Positions 53,639 to 62,896 of a DNA stretch of 64,000 bases are shown here, piece by piece. Location of the stretch: NCBI RefSeq assembly GCF_049801075.1, contig NZ_JBNAGG010000002.1, positions 561,494-625,493 on the forward strand, written 5' to 3'. The notes under the pieces were generated by a model, which was not told the origin of the DNA, did no database searches, and saw nothing but the letters and a program-made list of their open reading frames with translations. This DNA comes from Maritalea sp049801075. Lineage in GTDB: Bacteria; Pseudomonadota; Alphaproteobacteria; Rhizobiales; Devosiaceae. Numbering within the stretch: the stretch's first letter is position 1; every line of letters begins with the position of its first letter. The position numbers were made by a program, and so were the translations under genes.

Positions 53639-54379
53639 ATGAATAATCCCCAAAATGAGCAAAAGCCGCAGAATTCAGGGCAAAATCCACCGATTGTGAA
53701 TTTGCCGCCTGTCGTGACGGCGCTCATCATTTTTATGGTTTTGCTTCATTTCAGCGCCAGCCTGATTCTGTCCGATGAGTCATTTTACCGGTTTTTCTTA
53801 ACTTTTGGCTTTGCACCGTTGCGGTTGCAATATGCGCCGGAAATGCCCGGCGGAGTGGGTGCCTTGTTCTGGACGCCCTTCACGCATGGGTTCCTCCATG
53901 CCGATTGGATGCACCTCACTTTCAACATGCTTTGGCTCGCCGTTTTCGGCACACCCATCGCCCGCCGTTATGGGCCCGTTGGATTCGCCATCGTATTCGG
54001 ATTGGGCCTTATTGGTGGCGTGATCGGCTATATGATTCTGCACTTTAATTCTGTCGCCGTTTTGATCGGTGCATCCGGTGCGGTGTCCGCTTTGATGGGG
54101 GGCGCGTTGCGCTTCATGTATCAGCCGCTTTTGAAGGAAGTGGATGAGGAGACAGGCGAGGTGCACATTTTAGGTCGGCGCTTAGCCACCCCTGCAGAAT
54201 TGTTGAAAGATCAACGTGCTGTCGGCTTTACCGTGGTTTGGATGGGCGTCAATTTATTGTTCGGCCTGTTTCCGCAGCTTATGGGCATGGAAGGCGCAAA
54301 TGTTGCTTGGGAAGCCCATATTGCGGGTTTCATCGCTGGGTTCTTCGCTGTGGCGTGGTTGGAGCGGCGGCCGTTTTAG
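53639..54379 (+). CDS. Rhomboid family intramembrane serine protease
   Basis: A 246-residue membrane protein with six or seven helices. HGFLHADWMHLTFNMLWLAV is the N-terminal active-site region, GASGAVSALMG contains the nucleophile Ser (near residue 142), and WEAHIAGFIAGF the catalytic His. It cleaves other membrane proteins; the substrate is unknown. A proline/asparagine-rich cytoplasmic tail precedes helix 1. ATG 53639 follows GGATTTGGAG. Confidence 0.92.
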   Translation: MNNPQNEQKPQNSGQNPPIVNLPPVVTALIIFMVLLHFSASLILSDESFYRFFLTFGFAPLRLQYAPEMPGGVGALFWTPFTHGFLHADWMHLTFNMLWLAVFGTPIARRYGPVGFAIVFGLGLIGGVIGYMILHFNSVAVLIGASGAVSALMGGALRFMYQPLLKEVDEETGEVHILGRRLATPAELLKDQRAVGFTVVWMGVNLLFGLFPQLMGMEGANVAWEAHIAGFIAGFFAVAWLERRPF

Positions 54380-54828
54380 CCTTTGCTGTAACGCTCTTTT
54401 GGATCGAAAAGTGGATTGATGCCAAGATCTTGCACGGCAAATCCATTACCTGATTTTTCTACAGCACGGTAGAAGCAGGTTTTACGGCCTGTGTGACATG
54501 CGGCGCCTGAACCTGACTGGGTGGCGCGGACCTGCAAAATGTCCTGATCGCAATCTACCCGCATTTCAACGAAGTTCAGCAGTTCGCCTGATGATTCGCC
54601 TTTTTTCCATAAGCTATTGCGAGAGCGAGAAAAAAAGTGCACGTAACCTGTGTCGAAGGTGAGGCGAAGAGCTTCCTCATTCATATAGGCTGCCATCAAT
54701 ATGGCGTCACTCTCCGCATCGGTGACGACGGCGAGAATAAGGCCATGTTCATCAAAGCGCGGGGCGAAAATTTCGCCAGCTTCAAGTTCAGTCTTTGAAA
54801 TGGATTTGGGATCGATCAAATTGCTCAT
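54376..54828 (-). CDS. hisI: Phosphoribosyl-AMP cyclohydrolase
   Basis: A 150-residue zinc enzyme of histidine synthesis (step three). ILAVVTDAESDAILMAAYMN and FSRSRNSLWKKGESSGELL (near residue 72) carry the metal and phosphate sites; GAACHTGRKTCFYR contributes the zinc Cys. ATG 54828 matches the family start. It ends tail-to-tail with the rhomboid gene and starts 47 bp after folE on the same strand. Confidence 0.95.
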   Translation of the reverse strand: MSNLIDPKSISKTELEAGEIFAPRFDEHGLILAVVTDAESDAILMAAYMNEEALRLTFDTGYVHFFSRSRNSLWKKGESSGELLNFVEMRVDCDQDILQVRATQSGSGAACHTGRKTCFYRAVEKSGNGFAVQDLGINPLFDPKERYSKG

Positions 54829-54875
54829 AGGCGCTTTATAGAATGCGCCTATGAAGATTTCTATATCGAATGTGG

Positions 54876-55502
54876 TTATTTTTGCAGGGCGAGCAGGTGG
54901 AAAAAGCGATCCTGCTCTTTTGGCTCTTCTGCAAACACACCCGTAAAGCGTTGGGTGAGGGTGGTCGCGCCATGTTTTTTTACGCCACGGAGCGACATGC
55001 ACATATGTTCTGCTTCCAGCATCACGGCGGCGCCGCGCGGATTTAGATTGTCATTGATCGCATCAATGATTTGCTGGGTTAGGTTCTCTTGAGTTTGAAA
55101 ACGCTTAGCAAACACATCGGTTACACGGCCCAGTTTGGATAGGCCGACAACGCTGTCTGTTGGTAGATAAGCAATGTGCGCTTTGCCCACGAACGGTACC
55201 ATATGGTGTTCGCAGTGTGAAAAGAACGGAATGTCTTTCACCAGCACCATATCGTCATAGCCGCCCACATCGCGGAAGGTCTTATTGAGCACTTCTTCTG
55301 CGTCAAGATTGTAGCCCTCGAAGAATTCTTCATATGCTTTTGCCACCCGCTTAGGGGTTTCCAACAAGCCTTCGCGGGTTACATCTTCACCCGCCCACGC
55401 GAGCAAGGTGCGCACGGCTTCTTCTGCCTGCGCGCGCGAAGGACGTGCGACAGGCTTGGGCTCAGAAATGTCTTTTTTTATGGGTTTAACGGTCGCATCC
55501 AT
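54876..55502 (-). CDS. folE: GTP cyclohydrolase I
   Basis: A 208-residue FolE that makes 7,8-dihydroneopterin triphosphate for folate synthesis. GYDDMVLVKDIPFFSHCEHHMVPF holds zinc Cys/His, the SKLGRVTDVFAKRFQTQENL helix and MCMSLRGVKKHGATTLTQRF the second zinc and substrate sites. The second ATG (55502) is chosen because AGGAG lies 7 bp upstream. It is 47 bp upstream of hisI. Confidence 0.96.
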   Translation of the reverse strand: MDATVKPIKKDISEPKPVARPSRAQAEEAVRTLLAWAGEDVTREGLLETPKRVAKAYEEFFEGYNLDAEEVLNKTFRDVGGYDDMVLVKDIPFFSHCEHHMVPFVGKAHIAYLPTDSVVGLSKLGRVTDVFAKRFQTQENLTQQIIDAINDNLNPRGAAVMLEAEHMCMSLRGVKKHGATTLTQRFTGVFAEEPKEQDRFFHLLALQK

Positions 55503-55671
55503 GATCATCTCCTGATGGCGTCGACCTATTATACGGAGCCAGAGACTGAACGGATTGCCATTTCACACGCCAAAGTGAAATTCCGGGCACTGGCTTGGTT
55601 TTGATTGACCTGCACTATATGATGCTTATCTAAAAAGAAACAAGTCTTCTCCCGTACCAGATGAGTTCACA

Positions 55672-56115
55672 ATGTCGTTTGGCGATATCTACAATCAAAT
55701 GATTCTCGAATATGCAGGCAATTTGCCTGATTTGCCGCGTTTGGATGCACCAGATGCCAGCGCTCGCCGACATTCGCGGGTTTGCGGCTCTACCATCGAG
55801 ATTGATTTGAAGATGGAAGATGGAACTGTCGCTGCCTATGGCCATGAAGTGGCGACATGCGCGTTGGGGCAGACATCTGCCTCCATTGTGGCGCACAATA
55901 TTGTGGGCGCAACGGCGGATGAGTTGCGGCTTGTGCGCACGCAAATGCAAGCCATGCTTAAAGCGGATGGGCCGCCGCCAACTGGACGGTTCGAAGATTT
56001 GAAATATTTGGAGCCAGTCAAAGACTTTCCGCAACGCCATGCGTCTGTGATGTTGGTTTTTGAGGCGATTTGTGATGCGCTCGACCAGATTGAGTTGCAA
56101 GCGAAAAGCGCATGA
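55672..56115 (+). CDS. NifU-like Fe-S cluster assembly scaffold protein
   Basis: A 147-residue IscU/NifU-N-like protein. Conserved Cys occur in HSRVCGSTIEID (near residue 42) and HEVATCALGQTSAS (near 63). The usual third Cys is replaced by the FPQRHASVMLVFEA region, as in many alphaproteobacterial scaffold-like proteins, so cluster-building capacity is unproven. It overlaps yidD by 4 bp (ATGA). Confidence 0.86.
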   Translation: MSFGDIYNQMILEYAGNLPDLPRLDAPDASARRHSRVCGSTIEIDLKMEDGTVAAYGHEVATCALGQTSASIVAHNIVGATADELRLVRTQMQAMLKADGPPPTGRFEDLKYLEPVKDFPQRHASVMLVFEAICDALDQIELQAKSA

Positions 56116-56420
56116 GCATTTTGCGGCTGATTGGTCGGATTGTTGATTTTCCTTTTCGCTGGCTGGCGATCGGGTTGATCACTCTTTATCGCTACACGCT
56201 GTCGGCTTTTATGGGCCGAACGTGCCGTCATGCCCCATCTTGCTCCGAATTTACGCTGTTGGCGATCAAGCAATATGGCTTTTGGCCCGGGGGCTGGATG
56301 GGGGCAGCGCGGATCTACCGATGTCGCCCCGGGGGGACCAAAGGTTTTGATCCAGTGCCAGAAACTTTGCCAAAAAAGGCAAAATGGTATGCCCCTTGGC
56401 GGTTTGGGCGCTGGAAATAA
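56112..56420 (+). CDS. yidD: Membrane protein insertion efficiency factor YidD
   Basis: A 102-residue YidD. The conserved LIGLITLYRYTLSAFMGRTC-like N-terminus, CRHAPSCSEFTLLAIKQYGFW and WMGAARIYRCRPGG are present. It assists YidC-dependent insertion. It is coupled to the NifU-like gene and followed at 87 bp by thrS on the same strand. Confidence 0.94.
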   Translation: MSILRLIGRIVDFPFRWLAIGLITLYRYTLSAFMGRTCRHAPSCSEFTLLAIKQYGFWPGGWMGAARIYRCRPGGTKGFDPVPETLPKKAKWYAPWRFGRWK

Positions 56421-56506
56421 TTTCAAAACATGCTAAAGCAACCTCTTTGACGGACCACGACGCAATAGTGCGCGTGGCAATTGACGAGATGAAATGGAGA
56501 AAGATC

Positions 56507-58465
56507 ATGGTCAATGTGTCGTTTCCTGATGGTGCAGTTCGAGAGTATACTCGGGGTACCACCGGCACCACCATCGTAGACTCCATTTCTAAGTCATTGG
56601 CGAAGAAAACCGTTGCGATGCGGATCAATGGCGAGTTGGCTGATTTGTCCGATCCATTGAATGAGGATTGCGCAATTGAATTTGTGCAACGCGACGATGA
56701 AGCTGCGCTGGAATTGATCCGCCACGATTGTGCTCACGTGTTGGCTGAGGCCGTGCAAGAGCTTTGGCCGGACACTCAAGTGACCATCGGTCCAGTGATC
56801 GAGAATGGCTTTTATTACGACTTTGCGCGTGATCAGCATTTTACCGAGCAAGATTTTGAAGCCATTGAGAAGAAAATGGCTCAAATTATTGAGCGTGGTG
56901 CGGTGTTCACCAAGGAAGTTTGGGATCGCGAGGAAGCCAAGCGCGTTTTTGCGGCCAAAGGCGAAGACTATAAAGTTGAATTGATCGACGCCATTCCCGG
57001 TGATGAAGACCTGAAAATTTATAAGCAGGGTCAATGGTTTGACTTGTGCCGCGGTCCGCATATGCGCAGCACCAAAGATGTTGGTGTGGCGTTTAAACTG
57101 ACCAAGGTAGCAGGTGCCTACTGGCGCGGCGACAGCAACAACAAAATGCTATCGCGCATTTATGGCACTGCTTGGGTCAACCCAAAGCAGCTTAAAGCCT
57201 ATTTGCACATGATCGAAGAAGCTGAAAAGCGCGATCACCGCAAATTGGGTAAAGAGCTTGACCTTTTCCATTTGCAGGAAGAGGCGCAGGGTTCTGTATT
57301 CTGGCATCCAAAAGGCTTCAACATCTATAATCAAATGGAAAGCTATATTCGCCGCAAGGTGAATGCTGCTGGTTATAAAGAGATCAAAACCCCGCAGCTG
57401 ATGGACAGCAAATTGTGGGAAAAATCCGGCCACTGGAGCAAGTTCCGTGAGGACATGTTTGTGGTGCCGGATTTGGAATTTGCCTCTGATGCTGAGCAGT
57501 TGGATGTGGCACCTGATTCCAAATTGATGGCGTTGAAGCCGATGAATTGCCCAGCGCATATTCAGGTGTTCAATCAGGGCATTAAATCCTATCGCGATTT
57601 GCCATTGCGCTTTGCCGAGTTTGGCTGTTGCCACCGGAACGAAGCGCATGGTGCATTGCATGGTTTGATGCGCGTACGTCAAATGACCCAGGATGATGGC
57701 CACGTGTTCTGTCGTGAAGATCAGATCACCTCAGAAACTGAGGCTTTCTGCGCATTGCTTGATTCTGTTTATCAGGATTTGGGCTTTACCGAGGTCAAAA
57801 TCTTGTTGGCGACACGTCCTGATATGCGGGCAGGTAGCGACGAGACTTGGGATCAGGCAGAAAAAGGCTTGGGCGATGCCTTGCGGGCAACTGGCCGTGA
57901 GTTTGAAATTGCCGAAGGCGAGGGCGCATTTTATGGCCCGAAGCTTGAGTTCCATTTGAAAGATGCCATTGGCCGTTCATGGCAGTGTGGCACCTTGCAG
58001 CTCGACTTTGTGTTGCCGGAACGTTTGGACGCGTCTTACATCGCAGAAGATGGTTCGCGCCAACGCCCAGTTATGTTGCACCGCGCTGTGTTGGGCACTT
58101 TGGAGCGCTTTATCGGCATTTTGATTGAAAACCATGCGGGCCGTATGCCCATGTGGTTGGCACCTACACAAGTTGTGGTCGCGACCATTATTTCTGATGT
58201 TGATCCTGCAGCCATGAAAGTGGTTGAGAAGCTGAAAGCGGCTGGCCTACGGGTTGAGACTGATTTCCGCAACGAAAAGATCAACTATAAGGTGCGTGAG
58301 CATTCAACCCAAAAAGTGCCAGCAATTTTGGTGCTGGGTGAGCGTGAAGCGGAAGAAGGCACCGTTTCAGTTCGTCGCCTTGGCGAAAAAGGCCAGAAGG
58401 TGGTGAGCGTCGAAGAAGCGGTTGCTGCTTTGGCGGCGGAAGCCACACCTCCTGACTTGAAATAG
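56507..58465 (+). CDS. thrS: Threonyl-tRNA synthetase
   Basis: A 652-residue class II synthetase. It contains the N-terminal TGS domain (residues 1-65), the editing domain with CAHVLAEAVQELWP (around residue 75-90), the catalytic core (FGCCHRNEAHGALHGLMRVRQ is motif 2, residues near 370; zinc Cys/His in PMNCPAHIQVFNQ) and the anticodon domain. ATG 56507 follows GGAGAAAG. The C-terminal stop is one base from the DUF4174 stop on the opposite strand. Confidence 0.97.
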   Translation: MVNVSFPDGAVREYTRGTTGTTIVDSISKSLAKKTVAMRINGELADLSDPLNEDCAIEFVQRDDEAALELIRHDCAHVLAEAVQELWPDTQVTIGPVIENGFYYDFARDQHFTEQDFEAIEKKMAQIIERGAVFTKEVWDREEAKRVFAAKGEDYKVELIDAIPGDEDLKIYKQGQWFDLCRGPHMRSTKDVGVAFKLTKVAGAYWRGDSNNKMLSRIYGTAWVNPKQLKAYLHMIEEAEKRDHRKLGKELDLFHLQEEAQGSVFWHPKGFNIYNQMESYIRRKVNAAGYKEIKTPQLMDSKLWEKSGHWSKFREDMFVVPDLEFASDAEQLDVAPDSKLMALKPMNCPAHIQVFNQGIKSYRDLPLRFAEFGCCHRNEAHGALHGLMRVRQMTQDDGHVFCREDQITSETEAFCALLDSVYQDLGFTEVKILLATRPDMRAGSDETWDQAEKGLGDALRATGREFEIAEGEGAFYGPKLEFHLKDAIGRSWQCGTLQLDFVLPERLDASYIAEDGSRQRPVMLHRAVLGTLERFIGILIENHAGRMPMWLAPTQVVVATIISDVDPAAMKVVEKLKAAGLRVETDFRNEKINYKVREHSTQKVPAILVLGEREAEEGTVSVRRLGEKGQKVVSVEEAVAALAAEATPPDLK

Positions 58466-58466
58466 A

Positions 58467-58976
58467 TTATAGAGCGGCGCGTATTTGCTTGGCTTTGGCT
58501 GATGAATATGCGCCGCTTTGCACCGCTAGAACGCGGCCTTGCCGATCAATCACCACGGCATAAATTTGGTTTTTTCCACCCAGCCCGAGATTTTTGCGAA
58601 AGCGCGTTACATTGGTGTAAAGCGTCAGGGTTTTCGCGCGTGTTGCTTGCGATGGAATGCCTGAACGCATACCATTTTCAATCATCCCGCCCATCAAGCG
58701 CAAGGCTGAGGGCAGAACGGGCAATTCATAAAACTTTGCTTGGCCTGCATTTTCCAACTTCTCTGCAAAGGGCAGCCAAGTGTTGATTTGGGGTTGCTGC
58801 TCTTGCTCAAACGCGATGAGCAAAAGGGCGCGATTGGCGTTAAAGTCTGTCGGGAGACTGAGCTCTCTTCCGTTCAAATCCTTTGTGTCGAGGTTCGGAA
58901 ATTGCTGGGCCACAGTTGCAGTGCTGGCAGCGGCGAAAGAGAAAAAGGTTGCCATAATCAAAAAGATCTTGCGCAT
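58467..58976 (-). CDS. DUF4174-like periplasmic thioredoxin-fold protein
   Basis: A 169-residue secreted protein with a signal peptide (FLIMATFFSFAAASTATVAQQ). NRALLLIAFEQEQQPQINTWL (near residue 51) and FYELPVLPSALRLMGGMIEN, plus the ending VLAVQSGAYSSAKAKQIRAAL, fit a thioredoxin-like fold without the CxxC motif. DUF4174 is my best assignment from memory. ATG 58976 follows GGAGTTATC. Confidence 0.65.
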   Translation of the reverse strand: MRKIFLIMATFFSFAAASTATVAQQFPNLDTKDLNGRELSLPTDFNANRALLLIAFEQEQQPQINTWLPFAEKLENAGQAKFYELPVLPSALRLMGGMIENGMRSGIPSQATRAKTLTLYTNVTRFRKNLGLGGKNQIYAVVIDRQGRVLAVQSGAYSSAKAKQIRAAL

Positions 58977-59033
58977 AGATAACTCCATTGTTTGGGCTAT
59001 CTACGCGCAATGCGGGCAGTCAGATTAGTTGAA

Positions 59034-60002
59034 TCACTGTGTGATGATTTCAATTTCACGTGGCAGGCCGGGCAAAACCTCAAATTCTCGGTTGAACACA
59101 CGGTCGCCCAGGCGGGCCAGCAATATATATTCGCCTTGCGCCAGCACCGTTGCTGGGAAAGCGGTGGCTTCTTCGTAAATCGTTTCGCCGGAAAGGTTTT
59201 TCACGATCCAGCTGGTGTCGGCAATGGCTTCTCCGCCGGGCTCTGAGACGAGTTTAAAGGTGACTTGCGCGGCTCGGTGATAAAGCGTCGCTTCGGTCAA
59301 TTGTCCCGGTTTAACTTGCAAATCCGCCTTGGCGGTCGCGTTGACGTTGCCGAAATAGGAAGTGATCGAATAGGTGCCGGAATTGAGGTGTAGCAATTGT
59401 CCCGGTTGCACAGCGCGTGCCACGAGAACAGATTGTCCTTCCGCATCGCGGGTGTTCACATTAAAGCGGATAAAACGGTCTGGAATGTTGATGTCGCCAG
59501 AAATGGCTGCGCCCAGTTTTAGACCGCCGACATCCAAAATGATGTCCAGTTGATTCGGGCCGGGTTCCACCGTGACCGTGTCAGATGCTTGCGCCAAGCC
59601 ATAGGCCGCATGCACCACATATTGGCCGGGTGATAGGCTGAAAATTGCCGGGGTCGCCTCGGATTTATCCAACAGTTCCAGCTCACCTTGTTCATTTGGC
59701 GTGGTGCTGAACACGCGCCACACAATGCCTTGGGGGATAATTTCCCCATCTTCCGCTACTTTCGCGGAAATGGTCACTGGCTGGGGTTTGCCGGGCTTTG
59801 GCGTGTTTTCCACTGTCGGTGTTGGTGTTTGCGGGGTGGTCGTTTGCGATGGTGCTTCGGTCGCGCCTTCCAATCCTGCGGGCCGTGGCGGCGGCACGGG
59901 AGCCACTTCCTGCGCAAAGGCTGCTACGCTTTGGCCCAAAAGGCCCAAAGCAAGAAAAAGGGATGCTGCCAATGGAGCGGAGCGGCGTTTTGTGATGACC
60001 AT
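59034..60002 (-). CDS. Periplasmic protein with three tandem beta-sandwich repeats
   Basis: A 322-residue secreted protein: signal peptide (LAASLFLALGLLGQSVAAFAQ), a proline/threonine-rich linker (residues 33-72) and three repeats at about 75-156, 160-241 and 245-320. Each repeat has the pattern PGxYxxxxxxG followed about 20 residues later by VxPG (SPGQYVVHAAYG, NSGTYSITSYFG, AQGEYILLARLG). The repeats suggest small carboxypeptidase-regulatory or PEGA-like folds. I do not recognise the family. The gene is divergent from a nitroreductase. Confidence 0.7.
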   Translation of the reverse strand: MVITKRRSAPLAASLFLALGLLGQSVAAFAQEVAPVPPPRPAGLEGATEAPSQTTTPQTPTPTVENTPKPGKPQPVTISAKVAEDGEIIPQGIVWRVFSTTPNEQGELELLDKSEATPAIFSLSPGQYVVHAAYGLAQASDTVTVEPGPNQLDIILDVGGLKLGAAISGDINIPDRFIRFNVNTRDAEGQSVLVARAVQPGQLLHLNSGTYSITSYFGNVNATAKADLQVKPGQLTEATLYHRAAQVTFKLVSEPGGEAIADTSWIVKNLSGETIYEEATAFPATVLAQGEYILLARLGDRVFNREFEVLPGLPREIEIITQ

Positions 60003-60118
60003 AAGTGCACTTTAGCTTAGATTTGGTTCAAAATTTGGCAATGCATATTCAGAATGTGCATCAGCTATGACATAAGTGCAATTGGTTTATAAAAAGTCCA
60101 GATCAGAAGGAATTGCTG

Positions 60119-60697
60119 ATGCCGCATCAAGACGCGCTGATTGAGTATTTGAAAACACGCCGATCTGTTACCGGGCCCTTTTTGACCACGCCTGGGCCAA
60201 CCGTGGCTGAGCTTGATCAAATCATGGAAATTGGCATCAGGGTGCCAGATCATGGCAAAATCGCGCCGTGGCGCACGGTGGTGTATCAAGGTGCGATGCG
60301 GGAAGCCATTGGCGACAAGCTGGCGCAGATTTGGAAAGAGAAGCACCCGGAAGCGGATGATGAAGTTCTCGAGGTAGAGCGCAAGCGCTTTTTACCGGCA
60401 CCCGTAACTATCGGCGTTTTGGCAAAGCCGCAAGCTCATCCCAAAGTGCCGGAGCTGGAACAGATGCTGTCTGCCGGTTGTGTGTGCTTTAATCTGGTTC
60501 ATGCTGCGCATGCGCACGGTTATGCCGCGCATTGGGTGACCCGTTGGTTCAGCTTCGATGCAGATGCTGCCGCAATGTTAGGTGCGGAAGATGGCGAACA
60601 ATTTGTTGGCTTCGTGCATATGGGCACAGCTGAAGTTGCCCCGCAGGAGCGTGATCGACCAAATCTTCGTGATGTGGTGAGCTATTGGCACGAATAA
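60119..60697 (+). CDS. Nitroreductase family protein
   Basis: A 192-residue flavin-dependent oxidoreductase of the nitroreductase fold. LIEYLKTRRSVTGPFL at residues 8-23, IGIRVPDHGKIAPWRTVVYQG at 39-59 and GEQFVGFVHMGTAEVAPQER form the FMN site. The exact substrate is unknown. ATG 60119 follows AGAAGGAATTG. Confidence 0.9.
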   Translation: MPHQDALIEYLKTRRSVTGPFLTTPGPTVAELDQIMEIGIRVPDHGKIAPWRTVVYQGAMREAIGDKLAQIWKEKHPEADDEVLEVERKRFLPAPVTIGVLAKPQAHPKVPELEQMLSAGCVCFNLVHAAHAHGYAAHWVTRWFSFDADAAAMLGAEDGEQFVGFVHMGTAEVAPQERDRPNLRDVVSYWHE

Positions 60698-60762
60698 TTG
60701 GGCAAACTATGCAAAGTTTGCTATTATTATACCCGATAAACCAATAATTTGCGGGGTCTAAC

Positions 60763-61584
60763 GTGCCCACCATTGATCCAAATAGCTTGCCGCCAGAACT
60801 GACGCGTGCCCTGACGCGTGCAGGGGATAAGAATGGCGTGGATTTTGGCTATTTGTTGCAAACGGCCATGCGCGAAAGCTCCCTTGATCCAGAAGCTAAG
60901 GCTGCCACTTCCTCAGCGGTGGGGCTGTTCCAGTTTTTGGAGGGCACCTGGCTTGAGGTGATTAAGGAAGAGGGCAGCAAGCTCGGCTATGGAGACTTGG
61001 CCAACAAGATTACCCGCACAGACCGTGGCTATGAAGTGATCAACCCGCAGGAGAAGGCGGGCATTTTGGCGTTGCGCGAAGATCCGGCATTGGCGGCAGA
61101 TTTGGCAGCGGCGTTCACAAGGCGCAACGGCGAATATTTGAAAGACAAATTTGGCCGTATGCCGAGTCCGGGCGAACTTTATATAGCGCATTTTCTTGGT
61201 GCAGGCGGGGCGGAGAAGCTGTTTAGTCTGGGACTAGAACAGCCCAATGCGATTGCGGCAGAGCATTTTGGCCCACAAGCCCGTGCGAACCGACCCATTT
61301 TTTACAAGGGCGATCAACCGCGCACGATCAAGGAAGTTTATCAGGTTTTGGTGCGCCATCACGCGCCTGAAAACTCAGATCAAGCGGCGGCTACCCAGTT
61401 TGCGGCGCAGCAGATGGCGCTGGATAGCAAAGGGCCTTTTGCGGTGCGCCAACCAGCGAGTTTGGTCAATCCATTTGAATCTCTTTATCGTCCCACCGGC
61501 GTGCCATCCACCAGCTACGCACCTGACGAGTCTAGCAAAGGTACTGAAAAACAAAGCTTTTTCAGTTCTCTTTATAAGAAATAA
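60763..61584 (+). CDS. Lytic transglycosylase (SLT domain) protein
   Basis: A 273-residue protein starting with GTG (60763). The catalytic Glu lies in LLQTAMRESSLDPEAKAATSS (near residue 33) and the surrounding SAVGLFQFLEGTWLEVIKEEG follows the SLT/lysozyme-like fold. GELYIAHFLGAGGAEKLF is the family's second motif. No signal peptide is visible, so export may be non-classical or flagellum-related. The C-terminal third (from about residue 215) is low-complexity. Confidence 0.82.
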   Translation: MPTIDPNSLPPELTRALTRAGDKNGVDFGYLLQTAMRESSLDPEAKAATSSAVGLFQFLEGTWLEVIKEEGSKLGYGDLANKITRTDRGYEVINPQEKAGILALREDPALAADLAAAFTRRNGEYLKDKFGRMPSPGELYIAHFLGAGGAEKLFSLGLEQPNAIAAEHFGPQARANRPIFYKGDQPRTIKEVYQVLVRHHAPENSDQAAATQFAAQQMALDSKGPFAVRQPASLVNPFESLYRPTGVPSTSYAPDESSKGTEKQSFFSSLYKK

Positions 61585-61656
61585 CTCAAAAGCCGCACCG
61601 CCACATTTATGGTGAACGCTTCTTTAATTCTTGCACGCTAATCTATGGGCTAGTTT

Positions 61657-62886
61657 GTGAGTAAAAGGGTAATTTGCGTGCTTGGTTATCAAGATTATCT
61701 TGATCTTTCTCAGTCTCCCCATGCCGAAGATCGTGGGCAGGCAGCGCGTATCGCGGCGCGCGCCTATCTCGACCATGATGGGCCGGCAGATGAGCACGCG
61801 GCACTTTATGCGGCGGTGTTGAGCTTTCTCGACGATACGAGTGTGAAAGTGCGGGCAGCATTGGCCTATGAGCTTTTGCGCTCTGCCTATGCGCCACGAC
61901 CTGTGATGTTTGCCCTTGCGCAAGATGATCCCGTTATCGCAACGGCAGTTGTACAATATTCTCCTGTTTTGCAGGAAGCTGATCTCAATGTGTTGATCAA
62001 GGCAGGGGATGAACCTGTTTTGCTTTCAATTGCGGGCCGACAAACGCTTTCGCCCAAACTGGTGGTCGCGTTATTGGCCAAGCAAAACCGCGCGGTTGAT
62101 TTGCGTTTGATTGAACATAATGCTGAGCGCTTGTCTGAAAGTAGCTTGTTGGAACTTTGTGACCGTTGGACGGACGATGCGGACGTGCGCGGCGCATTGC
62201 TGGACAAGACGAGCCTGCCAGCGGCTGGACGATATTTGCTGACCGAGCAAATCGCGGCCGACCTGGCAGAGATGCGCTATGTGAAAGGCGCGATACAGCC
62301 TGCGCGCTTAAAGCGGATTATGCGGGATCTTGTCGATGATGCAACGACCCATATTGGCGATGACATCGCTGATCAAAGCAACCATGCCTATATTGAAGCA
62401 TTGATCGAGAGCGGGCGTTTGACCCCGCGCTTGCTGATTCAATCATATTTGTTTGGCCGCCATATTTTCTTTGATGCCTGTGTGGGGCAATTGGCCCGCG
62501 TGCCGTATCGCAAAGTGAGCGGCATCTTGGATAAAGGCTCTCGCCGGGGCATGTATGCTTTGTTCCTCAAATGTGGGTTTGATGCACCGTTAAGCAACTT
62601 GATGTGTCGCTTGGTGACCGTTTCTCGTCATCACCACTTGGCTGAAGATCAAGCGGCGCGCCATTTTGTGGTGTCACAATTGATCACGGCTTTGATTGAT
62701 GAGCATGAGGGCGATGTGCCTGAGACGTTGGAAGCGATTTTTGCTTATCTCAACGAATTGAACGTGACATTGGCGCGCAATGCGGCGCGGGGCGTGATGG
62801 CTACATTCTGCGATCGGGCACCGAATGAAGCGCGCATGGCGGTGACGCAGTTGCGCGGTGAAGCCTTAGCGCTGCCAGCGGCTTAG
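61657..62886 (+). CDS. DUF2336 domain protein
   Basis: A 409-residue helical protein of the DUF2336 family: ARAYLDHDGPADEHAALYAAVLSFLDD and VRAALAYELLRSAYAPRPVMFALAQDD are HEAT-like helical repeats typical of the family. No function is known, though relatives occur beside signal-transduction genes. The start is a GTG at 61657; the GTG at 61678 is an alternative with AAAGGGT upstream. Confidence 0.8.
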   Translation: MSKRVICVLGYQDYLDLSQSPHAEDRGQAARIAARAYLDHDGPADEHAALYAAVLSFLDDTSVKVRAALAYELLRSAYAPRPVMFALAQDDPVIATAVVQYSPVLQEADLNVLIKAGDEPVLLSIAGRQTLSPKLVVALLAKQNRAVDLRLIEHNAERLSESSLLELCDRWTDDADVRGALLDKTSLPAAGRYLLTEQIAADLAEMRYVKGAIQPARLKRIMRDLVDDATTHIGDDIADQSNHAYIEALIESGRLTPRLLIQSYLFGRHIFFDACVGQLARVPYRKVSGILDKGSRRGMYALFLKCGFDAPLSNLMCRLVTVSRHHHLAEDQAARHFVVSQLITALIDEHEGDVPETLEAIFAYLNELNVTLARNAARGVMATFCDRAPNEARMAVTQLRGEALALPAA

Positions 62887-62896
62887 CAAACTAATT

